DNA from: Sphaerotilus microaerophilus
Lineage (GTDB): Bacteria > Pseudomonadota > Gammaproteobacteria > Burkholderiales > Burkholderiaceae_C
Assembly: GCF_023734135.1 (NCBI RefSeq)
Contig: NZ_AP025730.1
Coordinates: 2,294,001-2,358,000, forward strand
DNA length: 64,000 nucleotides
Direction: 5' to 3'
The notes under the pieces are model-generated. The model ran no database searches and was not told the origin of the DNA. It saw only the letters and a program-made list of their open reading frames with translations. The translations under genes and the position numbers were made by a program. Positions 56,886-64,000 of the stretch are shown here, in pieces. Position 1 is the stretch's first letter. The number at the start of each line of letters is the position of its first letter.

Positions 56886-57560
56886 TCAGTAATGCACCAC
56901 CGTGTCGGTGAAGCTCAGCGTGTTGCGCGCGCCCTTGGCTCGCACCAGGATGCGGTAGTACTGGGTCTGCACCGGGGTGCTCAGGTGCTTGGGATTGGTG
57001 TAGTCCAGCGAGCCGCTGTCACCGGTGGTGGCCAGGCTGGCGGTCATCGGGCGGGCGCAGTGCAGCGTGCTGGTGGCGGCCGACGGATCGCCGGTGCCGC
57101 TGCACAGCCGCAGGATCAGGTAGCGCGCCTGCACGCCGTTGGCCAGGGTCTGCGTGGCAAAGGGCTTCAGGCAGGGGCTGTGGCCGCCGCAGTTGTTGTC
57201 GTCCCAGTCGATCAGCGTGCGGGTGGCGGCCGTGCCGTTGCCGGTGGGGTCGAGCGAGGCGACGTTGGCGGCGTAGTAGCCGCCGGTGGAGAGGGTGTCG
57301 TGCAGCGCGGCGGTGCCGATGCGCGGCGAGAGCCAGTCGATCGCCCGGCGGGTGGCGTCGTCGGCGGCCAGCAGGCTGTCCTGCTTGAAACCGAGGTTGC
57401 CGAGGATGCCGCTGCCGGTGTTGACCGCACGGATCAGCGCCACCGCCGCCAGCGACAGGCCGACCAGCGCGATGAGCGAGAACATCAGCGAGACGCCGCG
57501 CTGGGCGCGGGGCCAGGCGGGCAGGCGGTGGGCCACAGGGCCGGGGATCGGGCGGTGCAT
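56886..57560 (-). CDS. pilX: Minor pilin assembly protein PilX
   Basis: 224 residues. RAQRGVSLMFSLIALVGLSLAAVALIRAVNTG near residue 18 is the prepilin-like N-terminus (G before VSLM), followed by a PilX-type body with a Cys pair (NNCGGHSPC) and an ending YRILVRAKGARNTLSFTDTVVHY. It lies 5 bp before pilY1, and PilX proteins form the tip complex with PilV, PilW and PilY1. Confidence 0.87.
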   Translation of the reverse strand: MHRPIPGPVAHRLPAWPRAQRGVSLMFSLIALVGLSLAAVALIRAVNTGSGILGNLGFKQDSLLAADDATRRAIDWLSPRIGTAALHDTLSTGGYYAANVASLDPTGNGTAATRTLIDWDDNNCGGHSPCLKPFATQTLANGVQARYLILRLCSGTGDPSAATSTLHCARPMTASLATTGDSGSLDYTNPKHLSTPVQTQYYRILVRAKGARNTLSFTDTVVHY

Positions 57561-57568
57561 GGCGGACC

Positions 57569-58783
57569 TCAGGATTGCCAGAGCATGTTGCGCAGCGGCA
57601 CCACGGTCTCGAAGGTCTTGTAGTGGAAGTGCTGCCAGTCGGTCAGGCGGTCCACGCCCAGGCAGGCCCAGGTGCCGTCGCCGGCCGGGCTCCACACCGG
57701 GTAGTTGCCCGTTGCGGTGGGGCCCAGGGCGCAGTTGGCGGTGCTCGGCCTGGCCACCGTGACCACCTCCTTCTCGTAGTGGGTGCTGCGTGCCACCACC
57801 ACGACGCGCAGCGCGACGATGCGTGCCCAGCCCTGGGCGGTGGTGGGGGCGGTGGCGTCCCAGACGTCGGCCACGTTGTCGGGCGGCGTGGTCGTGTCCT
57901 TGCCGTAGACGGCCTGCAGGTCGACGATCTGCGGTTGCAGGTCGGTCCAGCTGGTGTCGCTGGGCCACTGGGTCGTGGTGCTCGCTGCGCCAAAGCGCCG
58001 CTGCATCGTCTGCAGGCCCTTGCCGGCGAGGCGATAGCGGGTCATCACCAGCTGGCCCAGGTCGACGATGTAGCTGCCGGCTTCGAAGGCCACTGCACCC
58101 GCGGTGGCACCGGGGTAGATCGCCAGGCCCGAGCCGGCGTCCGGGTTGGTGGCGCCATCATGGTTCCACGCGCCGGTGCTGCCGGTCGCGTGCGGCACCA
58201 CCAGCAGGTTGGCCGGGTCCGGGGCGGCGCTGACGTTGAAGAGCGCGCACCAGTTGCTGCCCTCGGTGTAGGTCTTGGGCACGGCCAGCAGGAGGTCGCC
58301 GAGCTGGATGTCGACGTTGGTGGCGCCGTCCAGGTCGAAGGCAGCAGCGTTTCGGAAATGGCCCTTGATCTTCAGCGGCACGGCAAAGCCCTTGCCGTTG
58401 CCGCGCATCAGGGTGAGGATGTCGGGCGCGCCGGATGCGCCATCCTCGATCACCACCGACGCGAGCACGAGCTCTGCGGTCGGCTCGGCCAGGAGCTTGT
58501 AGCGCATCCTGCAGCCGGCGCTGTTGGTATTGGTCAGGCCCCAGCCGGACATCTGCAAGTCGCGCTGCAGGCTGTGCAGGGCCACGGCGCCGTTGATCTG
58601 GGCGTCGGCGCCGCCGGTGGTGTTGCGCTTCTGGCTCTCATACAGACGCACCACCTGGGTGATCACCAGGACCGCCAGCAGGCCGATCGTCAGGCCGACC
58701 ATCAGCTCGATCAGGCTCACGCCGGCCTGTCGCAGCCACTGCGGCTGGCGGCTGGGGGGGCTCGGTGGGCGGGCCATGGTCAT
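57569..58783 (-). CDS. pilW: Minor pilin PilW
   Basis: 404 residues. Prepilin peptidase site and helix: RQAGVSLIELMVGLTIGLLAVLVI. The body has the PilW-type LQRDLQMSGWGLTN and LVMTRYRLAGKGLQTM. Its start shares a base with the pilV stop codon (TGATG). Acts in the initiating tip complex of type IV pili. Confidence 0.9.
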   Translation of the reverse strand: MTMARPPSPPSRQPQWLRQAGVSLIELMVGLTIGLLAVLVITQVVRLYESQKRNTTGGADAQINGAVALHSLQRDLQMSGWGLTNTNSAGCRMRYKLLAEPTAELVLASVVIEDGASGAPDILTLMRGNGKGFAVPLKIKGHFRNAAAFDLDGATNVDIQLGDLLLAVPKTYTEGSNWCALFNVSAAPDPANLLVVPHATGSTGAWNHDGATNPDAGSGLAIYPGATAGAVAFEAGSYIVDLGQLVMTRYRLAGKGLQTMQRRFGAASTTTQWPSDTSWTDLQPQIVDLQAVYGKDTTTPPDNVADVWDATAPTTAQGWARIVALRVVVVARSTHYEKEVVTVARPSTANCALGPTATGNYPVWSPAGDGTWACLGVDRLTDWQHFHYKTFETVVPLRNMLWQS

Positions 58784-59217
58784 CACAGGCTCGGGTTCAA
58801 GTTGATGGCCGTGGCGGTGCTGAAGCGGTGGCTCCCTTCGGCCGGTACCGTCCAGAGGATCTGGATCGCCACCTGCCCGCTGGTGCCGTTCGGGCTGATC
58901 TCGTAGCTGGCACCGGGCAGGCGGGCCTGCAGCCGGCTCTCCCAGGCGGCACAGCGGGCGTAGGCGTTGCACGAGGCGGTGGCGTACGAGGCCAGGTTGG
59001 GGGCATCGGTCCACATCGTGCCCACCAGGTCGCTGGCCAGGTTGGCCGCGTCGGCACGGAACTTGGCGCTGCTGTTGGCCCGGGTCATCGACGCCTGCAA
59101 CCCCACCAGGCCGAGCGTGCCGAGCATGAAGATGAGCAGCGCGATCAGCGCCTCGATCAACGCGAAGCCGCGCTGGCGGCGGGGCAGGCAGGTGCGGGCG
59201 GAGGAGCGGCGGCGCAT
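58783..59217 (-). CDS. pilV: Minor pilin PilV
   Basis: 144 residues. RRQRGFALIEALIALLIFMLG is the type IV prepilin cleavage region with Glu5 of the mature protein (GFALIE); the short body has two cysteines (ASCNAYARCA). Coupled to pilW by a one-base overlap. Confidence 0.9.
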   Translation of the reverse strand: MRRRSSARTCLPRRQRGFALIEALIALLIFMLGTLGLVGLQASMTRANSSAKFRADAANLASDLVGTMWTDAPNLASYATASCNAYARCAAWESRLQARLPGASYEISPNGTSGQVAIQILWTVPAEGSHRFSTATAINLNPSL

Positions 59218-59269
59218 GGCGGGGGTGGGCAGGAGAGTTGTCAGGGCGGGCGTCGTGTTGGGGCGGTGC

Positions 59270-59935
59270 TCAGCACCTGCGCGGGTCGTCGATGCCGGTT
59301 GGCAGGTCCGGCAGGCAGCTGCGCACGCTGCCGGCCCCGTCGATCCGCAGTTGCATCCGGGTGGCCGTTCCCCCGCCGTGGGTGATTTCCAGGCAGCGCA
59401 GCGGCGTCACGTCACTGGTGGGGCGTCCGAGGCTGTCGAACTTCACCTGCGTCTGGCTGGTGGCGGTGGTGCAGGTGGGGGGGGTGGTGCTGGTGTCCAG
59501 GACCTTTACGGCCACCTGGACCTGGGCGGACCCGTCGCCCTGGGCGTGCTTCTCGATGATCTGCGGGGCGGTGGACTCGCTCGGCGCGGCGTTGCAGAGG
59601 CCCTGCGGGCTGGCCAGGCTGACCACCCAGGAGGCCGAGGTGGCCGACAGGGCGCAGTTGCCGTCCAGCAGACCCGGGTTGCCCGATGCGTGGCTGACCA
59701 GCGAGAACAGCACGTTCTGGTTGCGCCGCACGGCCTCGGCCCGCGCCTTCTGCAGGCCGTTGGTGATCGATTCGGCCGCGTTGCGCACCTGGGTGCTGCG
59801 CATCCACTCGGCCGCGCTGGGCGCCACGGCCAGCAGCAGCAGGCCCAGCACGGTAACGGTCACCAGCATCTCGATCAGGGTCAGGCCGCGCACGGCCTGC
59901 CGAGCCATCGGGCGGGTGTCGACGGGGCTCAGCAT
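59270..59935 (-). CDS. fimT: FimT/GspH-type pseudopilin
   Basis: 221 residues. [21 protein letters not shown] is the prepilin region, followed by [30 protein letters not shown], typical of GspH/FimT. Members support pilus assembly or DNA binding at the tip. Its start overlaps the pilE-like gene's end by 7 bp. Confidence 0.88.
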   Translation of the reverse strand: MLSPVDTRPMARQAVRGLTLIEMLVTVTVLGLLLLAVAPSAAEWMRSTQVRNAAESITNGLQKARAEAVRRNQNVLFSLVSHASGNPGLLDGNCALSATSASWVVSLASPQGLCNAAPSESTAPQIIEKHAQGDGSAQVQVAVKVLDTSTTPPTCTTATSQTQVKFDSLGRPTSDVTPLRCLEITHGGGTATRMQLRIDGAGSVRSCLPDLPTGIDDPRRC

Positions 59936-60432
59936 TCGGAACCCTTCACCAGCCAGCAGGCCTTGCCGGTCATGTCGGCCCCCTTGAACTTCGTGGTGGC
60001 CTTCACGTTGCCATGGGTCACCGTGTAGATGTGCGCGCTGCCCAGCGCGGTGGTGCTGGTGGCGGTGAGCAGGTAGCCCTGGCCCGAGTCGGTCAGGCTG
60101 CAACCGAAGGTGAAGTACTTGACCCCTGACGGACTGGCGATGACCTTGGTGGCGCTGGCGGCATCCGGTGCACAGGTGCTGCCGCTGCCGTAGGCCCGGT
60201 TGTCCTGGAAGTGCTGCTCCATCGTCACCTGGTACTGGCTGAGGAAGGTGAAGGCCTCGGGCACCCGCCCGCGGCGCAGGTAGTCGGTGTAGGAGGGCAG
60301 CGCCACGGCAGCCAGGATGCCGACCACCGCCACCGCCACCATCAACTCCAGCAGCGTGAAGCCGTGGGACGACCGCCGCAGCGGCCACCGTGTCGGCCGG
60401 CGGATCGGGGAGCAGGAAGGTGGGACGGGCAT
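59929..60432 (-). CDS. pilE: PilE-type pilin (minor pilin)
   Basis: 167 residues. [40 protein letters not shown] is the classic type IVa prepilin N-terminus with Glu5; the C-terminus has the disulfide loop cysteines (SLTDS after a Cys, and [12 protein letters not shown]). First gene of the operon. The leader is unusually long (about 24 residues) and Pro/Arg-rich. Confidence 0.92.
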   Translation of the reverse strand: MPVPPSCSPIRRPTRWPLRRSSHGFTLLELMVAVAVVGILAAVALPSYTDYLRRGRVPEAFTFLSQYQVTMEQHFQDNRAYGSGSTCAPDAASATKVIASPSGVKYFTFGCSLTDSGQGYLLTATSTTALGSAHIYTVTHGNVKATTKFKGADMTGKACWLVKGSEC

Positions 60433-61080
60433 GGCGATCTTTTCAATTCAGGACTGAGGCGATCGTAGGCGCTGAACCACTGCCCGTCAGCCCGCCGGGC
60501 TGCCGCTCATCTGCCTGGGGTGGCCGTTCGTCCGGGTTGCGGGCGGCCGGCCAGACTCCGAAAGTCGAGTGACTCTCGACGGTTTCCGTCTGTTGAGAGT
60601 CGAGCTGCACTGCCTGGGACGCCGGAGCGCATCGAGGCCAAGCTGGTATGCGTCGAAAAAATGAGAGATCCTCCCAGCTGTCGTCTTCCTGCACGGCTTG
60701 GGTTGGCATCGGCACTGATCGAGTGGGATGAGCGCGAAGCGAGCGAAGTGCGGTTGCAGCAAGCCGTCGAGGTGTGTCGGGACGGGCTGGAGCATCTGAC
60801 GGGCAGTTCGTTGCCTAAGCATCAGACACTGTTCGCTCACATGCTGGATCGGGCGGAGCGGGCCTTGATGGCAAGGTCAGCAAAGCAGGCTCAGTGGGAA
60901 CCTGGCAGATCTTCAGTGTGGAAAGTGTCAGGCAAGTATCAAGTCGGGGCGGTGACTTGGACGTTGCCGGGGTCATCGCAGGTTATCCCGCCGGATTGAG
61001 GTGCAGGTCCTGCCGATTGACCGCTGCGACCGAATTGGCCTGCAGACTTGATCCTCACGCGGGCCTTGAGGCCACGCTGG
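60433..61080. other. Long intergenic region between the pilus operon and hicAB
   Basis: About 650 bp with no confident gene. It should hold the pilE promoter near 60433-60520, a hairpin of about 10 bp around 60569-60600 (GACTCTCGAC...GTTGAGAGTC, one G-T mismatch, no T tract), and a possible TPR relic at 60661-60999. No IS end or tRNA is seen. Confidence 0.6.
60661..60999 (+). pseudogene. Possible TPR-protein relic
   Basis: A 112-residue frame starting MRDPPSCRLPARLGLA. The segment RLGLASALIEWDEREASEVR and the following LQQAVEVCRDGLEHL resemble a tetratricopeptide repeat, as in large TPR proteins with repeated L-G-E-R-E-x-G...L-E-x-A-V. The rest has no recognisable fold and there is no clear ribosome-binding site, so it is more likely a decayed fragment than a gene. 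Confidence 0.3.
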
Positions 61081-61105
61081 CAAAAAGCCCGCACTCGGCG
61101 GGCTT
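61081..61105 (-). terminator. Rho-independent terminator of hicAB
   Basis: On the minus strand AGCCCGC (61098-61104) pairs with GCGGGCT (61086-61092), loop CGAGT, followed by TTTTTG. It lies 24 bp after the hicB stop codon. Confidence 0.85.
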
Positions 61106-61128
61106 GATCCATGCTGCCGCCGAGGGGA

Positions 61129-61521
61129 TCAGCGCATGGCTTGCCGTGCCGCCTGGGCTAGGAAGCCGCTGCGCGAGGCGCCGTGCGCCCGGGCGTAGTC
61201 GTCGATGCGTGCCAGCAGCACGCGCGGTAGGGTGATGTTGATTTTCTCCGCCGGGCCGAAGTACTTCTCCACCGGCACCTCCACCACCGCCCAGACGCCC
61301 CCCGCATAGTCCGGATTGGCCTGGTGCTCGGCAATGGGCCGGCGTTCGGGCAGGTCAGCGCCGTCTTCGATCAGGGTCTCGGCGTGCAGGTCGATCGCCT
61401 CCTGCGCGCTTTCCAGCGCGGCGTCGAGCGTGTCCCCGCCTGAGAAGCAGCCGGGCAGGTCGGGCACGATCACGCCGTAGCGCGTGCCATCGTCGGTGTG
61501 CAGGACCACGGTGAATTTCAT
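61129..61521 (-). CDS. hicB: HicB-family antitoxin
   Basis: 130 residues. The N-terminal degenerate RNase H fold shows YGVIVPDLPGCFSGGDTLDAALESAQEAIDLH; the C-terminus (INITLPRVLLARIDDYARAHGASRSGFLAQA) is a ribbon-helix-helix DNA-binding domain. It neutralises HicA and represses the operon. The start MKFTVVL is preferred over a nine-residue extension. Confidence 0.93.
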   Translation of the reverse strand: MKFTVVLHTDDGTRYGVIVPDLPGCFSGGDTLDAALESAQEAIDLHAETLIEDGADLPERRPIAEHQANPDYAGGVWAVVEVPVEKYFGPAEKINITLPRVLLARIDDYARAHGASRSGFLAQAARQAMR

Positions 61522-61544
61522 GTGCGTCGCTCCAGTCTTTCGGG

Positions 61545-61730
61545 TCACTTGCGCCAGCCGGCCTGGCGCTGGATGCTGTACAGCGTGGGCGTCGGGATGT
61601 CGCCATCCGGATGCTTCACCGTCACCAACCCCGGCTTGCTGGGGTGCTTGAACTGGTGGTGCGAGCCCTTGACCCGCGCCAGGAACCAGCCGTCGGCTTC
61701 CAGTTGCTTGATGACCTGCTTGCTGTTCAC
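61545..61730 (-). CDS. hicA: HicA-family mRNA interferase toxin
   Basis: 61 residues, GTG start (VNSKQVIKQLEADGW). The dsRNA-binding fold has the active His in VKGSHHQFKHP and ends VTVKHPDGDIPTPTLYSIQRQAGW. It precedes hicB, the usual order. The predicted promoter ends only 7 bp before the GTG, so the transcript may be nearly leaderless. Confidence 0.92.
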   Translation of the reverse strand: MNSKQVIKQLEADGWFLARVKGSHHQFKHPSKPGLVTVKHPDGDIPTPTLYSIQRQAGWRK

Positions 61731-61737
61731 GGTGGTT

Positions 61738-61765
61738 ATTGTATCCACCTTGATGTGGTAATCAA
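61738..61765 (-). promoter_or_regulatory. Predicted hicAB promoter
   Basis: On the minus strand TTGATT (61760-61765) and TACAAT (61738-61743) with 16-bp spacing. Inverted GTGGTTAT / ATAACCAC arms flank the promoter and could be the HicB operator. The -10 box ends 7 bp before the hicA GTG. Confidence 0.55.
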
Positions 61766-61897
61766 CACTATAACCACTGGTTTGCACGAAGGGCCTGTAC
61801 TCGATGGGCCCGGCCTGAGCGCGGTGATGAAGATCTGCCGGGCTACTCAGCCGGATCCATGCGAAGGCGCAAGCGATTGATGTCAGGCTCGCACGCC

Positions 61898-64000
61898 TCA
61901 ATGAAAGTCCCGCGAGCTGGTTGCCAGCCCACCGAGCCAGGCGCTGACGTCGATCAGCCGGCGTGCCACCAGGTGGCTCACGCCGTCGCGACGCTGCCAG
62001 GTGCCGAACACCACCAGCAGGCGCGAACCGATCAGCGCCTGGCGCTGGGCCAGGCGCAGGTCCTTCCAGACGATGACGTTGATGGGGCCGGTCTCGTCCT
62101 CCAGCGTGACGAAGACGGTGCCCTTGGCGGTGCCGGGCTGCTGGCGGGTGGTGACCAGGCCGCAGGCGCGCACGCTGCGGCCGTTGGGGAGGCGCGCCAG
62201 CTCGGCGGCGCTGCGCACGCCGCGTGCGGCCAGCCGCTCGCGCAGCAGTGCCAGCGGGTGGCGGCGCAGCGTCAGGCCGGTGGCAGCGTAGTCCAGCGTG
62301 ATGGCCTCGCCCTCGGGCGCTTCGAGCAGCGCGAGCTGGGCGTGCTCGCCGGATTCATCCACCGGCGCGCCGTGCAGCAGGCTGCCGCGCCCGCCGGAGC
62401 GTGGGGCGGCCGCGGCCCAGACCTGCTCGCGGCGGTGGCCGGCCAAGTGGCCCAGTGCGTCGGCACGGGCCAGCACCTGCAGCTCGGCCGGGGTGAGGTC
62501 GGCACGCCGCGCCAGGTCGGCCACGTCGGCGAACGGCCGCTCGGCCCGCGCGGCCAGCAGCCGGGCGATGGCCGCATCGGAGGCGCCCTTCACCAGCCGC
62601 AGCCCCAGCCGCACGGCCGGCCTCTCTCCTCCCCCCTTTGAAAAAGGGGGGCCGGGGGGGATTTCCCCAGCAGCCTCCAGCGTGCAGTCCCACTCACTGG
62701 CCGTCACATCCACCGGCCGCACCTCGACGCCATGCCGGCGGGCGTCCTGCACCAGCTGCGAGGGGCCGTAGAAGCCCATCGGCTGCGAGTTCAGCAGCGC
62801 GGCCAGGAAGGCGGCCGGCTCGTGGCACTTCAGCCAGGCGCTCAGGTAGGCGATCAGCGCGAAGCCGAAGGCGTGGCTCTCCGGAAAGCCGTAATCACCA
62901 AAGCCCAGGATCTGCCGGAAGATGCCCTCGGCGAACTCGCGCGCATAGCCGTTGGCCACCATGCCCTCGACCACCCGGTCCTGGAAGCGGTGCACGCCGC
63001 CCTTGCGCCGCCAGGCGGCCATCGCGCGGCGCATCTCGTCGGCCTCGCCGGCAGAGAAGCCGGCGGCGATCATGCACACCTGCATGACCTGCTCCTGGAA
63101 GATGGGCACGCCCAGGGTGCGCTTGAGCGCCGCATCCAGCGCCGGGTAGGGCGAGTCGGCGCGCTCGCGGCCCTGCTTGCGCTTCAGGTAGGGGTGCACC
63201 ATGCCGCCCTGGATCGGGCCGGGGCGCACGATGGCCACCTCGATCACCAGGTCGTAGAACTTGTCGGGCCGCAGCCGCGGCAGCATGCTCATCTGCGCGC
63301 GGCTCTCGATCTGGAAGGTGCCCACGGTGTCGGCGCGCCGGATCATCGCGTAGGTGGCGCCATCCTCGCGCGGGATGTGCTGCGGCGTCCAGGGCTCGCG
63401 TGCCGGGTCCTGCGTGGCAGCCCAGGCCTCGGCGGTGCGGCCATGCCAGGCGTTGGTCAGCTGCAGCGTCTTGCGCAGCACGGTGAGCATGCCCAGGGCG
63501 AGCACGTCGACCTTGAGCAGGCCGAGCGACTCCAGGTCGTCCTTGTCCCACTGGATGACGTGGCGCCCGGCCATGGCGGCCGGCTCGATGGGCACCAGCC
63601 GCGAGAGCTTGTCGCGCGAGATCACGAAGCCGCCGCTGTGCTGCGAGAGGTGGCGCGGGAAGCTCAGCAGCGTGGTGGTCAGCTCCAGCCACTGCTGCGT
63701 GACCGGCGCGGCGGGGTCCAGCCCATGTTCGGCCAGCCGGGCAAGCGACTCCTCGCGGCGGTCGAACCACTGGTGCGACTTGGCCACCGCGTCGATCAGC
63801 CGCGCGTCCAGGCCGAGTGCGCGGCCCACGTCGCGCAGGGCGCCGCGCACGTGGTAGGTGGACACGGCGGCGGCCAGCGCGGTGCGGTCGCGCCCGTACT
63901 TGGCGTAGATGTACTGGATGACCTCCTCGCGCCGCTCATGCTCGAAGTCCACGTCGATGTCCGGCGGCTCGCCCCGCTCGCGGCTGACGAAGCGCTCGAA
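61898..64000 (-). CDS. dnaE2: Error-prone DNA polymerase DnaE2 (ImuC), 5' end outside window
   Basis: The C-terminal 700 residues are visible; the frame is open to the window edge. Family C polymerase features are PDIDVDFEHERREEVIQYIY with the catalytic Asp residues of the palm, SQHSGGFVIS, RPGPIQGGMVHPYLKRKQG, IFQEQVMQVCMIAAGFS, FPESHAFGFALIAYLSAWLKCHEPAAF and QPMGFYGPSQLVQDA, then a HhH region and a C-terminal OB fold. The lack of the beta-clamp/tau tail of DnaE1 and the pattern PMGFY identify DnaE2. It acts in mutagenic translesion synthesis, usually with ImuA and ImuB encoded upstream. An in-frame palindromic repeat lies at about residue 430 of the visible part (62621-62665). Confidence 0.93.
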   Translation of the reverse strand, partial: FERFVSRERGEPPDIDVDFEHERREEVIQYIYAKYGRDRTALAAAVSTYHVRGALRDVGRALGLDARLIDAVAKSHQWFDRREESLARLAEHGLDPAAPVTQQWLELTTTLLSFPRHLSQHSGGFVISRDKLSRLVPIEPAAMAGRHVIQWDKDDLESLGLLKVDVLALGMLTVLRKTLQLTNAWHGRTAEAWAATQDPAREPWTPQHIPREDGATYAMIRRADTVGTFQIESRAQMSMLPRLRPDKFYDLVIEVAIVRPGPIQGGMVHPYLKRKQGRERADSPYPALDAALKRTLGVPIFQEQVMQVCMIAAGFSAGEADEMRRAMAAWRRKGGVHRFQDRVVEGMVANGYAREFAEGIFRQILGFGDYGFPESHAFGFALIAYLSAWLKCHEPAAFLAALLNSQPMGFYGPSQLVQDARRHGVEVRPVDVTASEWDCTLEAAGEIPPGPPFSKGGGERPAVRLGLRLVKGASDAAIARLLAARAERPFADVADLARRADLTPAELQVLARADALGHLAGHRREQVWAAAAPRSGGRGSLLHGAPVDESGEHAQLALLEAPEGEAITLDYAATGLTLRRHPLALLRERLAARGVRSAAELARLPNGRSVRACGLVTTRQQPGTAKGTVFVTLEDETGPINVIVWKDLRLAQRQALIGSRLLVVFGTWQRRDGVSHLVARRLIDVSAWLGGLATSSRDFH
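62621..62665. repeat. Small palindromic repeat inserted in dnaE2
   Basis: The sequence around CCCCCCTTTGAAAAAGGGGGG followed by GGGGGGGATTT is an imperfect palindrome like dispersed repeats found in many bacterial genomes that encode 'PPGPPFSKGG' when translated. It is in frame on the minus strand, adding a Pro/Gly-rich segment (GEIPPGPPFSKGGGE) to DnaE2 between the finger and HhH regions. I see no second copy in this window. Confidence 0.65.

Overview
The window is 64 kb of high-GC chromosome from a betaproteobacterium, very probably order Burkholderiales. The evidence is the compact TCA block acnB / lyase / mdh / gntR / sdhCDAB-sdhE / gltA, the orphan RnfB-type ferredoxin, the minor-pilin operon pilE-fimT-pilVWX-pilY1 and the codon bias. 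A genus (for example a Sphaerotilus/Leptothrix/Rubrivivax relative) cannot be fixed from the sequence alone.

Layout. 1-7.7 kb: 3' part of a DMSO-reductase-family molybdoenzyme operon (catalytic subunit, four-cluster ferredoxin, TorD-type chaperone, strong terminator), then a polyferredoxin and a two-component system whose kinase has a periplasmic CxxCH haem motif. 7.7-22 kb: mostly housekeeping genes: a coiled-coil membrane protein, ugd, a LigE-type ligase, exonuclease I, RbgA, a KAS III-like enzyme, two tandem paralogous c-di-GMP EAL proteins with damaged GGDEF motifs, TrhP, and two VOC proteins. 22-31.3 kb: an accessory island. It holds a Phd/PIN toxin-antitoxin pair, two head-to-tail and apparently identical 1,612-bp IS110 elements, a truncated-looking secreted ORF, an HI0074/minimal-nucleotidyltransferase pair, and a two-gene AAA+/VWA system. 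In that system a RavA-like MoxR ATPase is fused to a long beta-helix-like (GLUG-type) tail, and its ViaA-like VWA partner carries an N-terminal LRAT/NlpC-like domain.

31.3-44.5 kb: TCA-cycle genes. An 18-bp palindrome (ATGTCTTAT/ATAAGACAT) lies between mdh and the divergent gntR gene. A 16-bp version lies inside the spacer of the predicted acnB promoter, so GntR probably controls itself, mdh and acnB. 44.5-52.7 kb: branched-chain amino acid binding protein, tRNA-Ala(CGC), RnfB-like ferredoxin, GDT1-family cation transporter, the operon moxR-DUF58-transglutaminase, and a histone-deacetylase-family amidohydrolase. 52.7-60.4 kb: type IV pilus minor-pilin/pilY1 operon ending in a TonB-like gene. 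60.4-64 kb: a largely empty stretch with a possible TPR relic, hicAB, and the 3' part of dnaE2, which carries an in-frame palindromic repeat insertion.

The most unusual material is the MoxR-beta-helix / LRAT-ViaA pair and the tandem IS110 dimer. The best-supported regulatory inference is the shared GntR operator. All functions come from reading motifs in the translated sequence; no database search was run.
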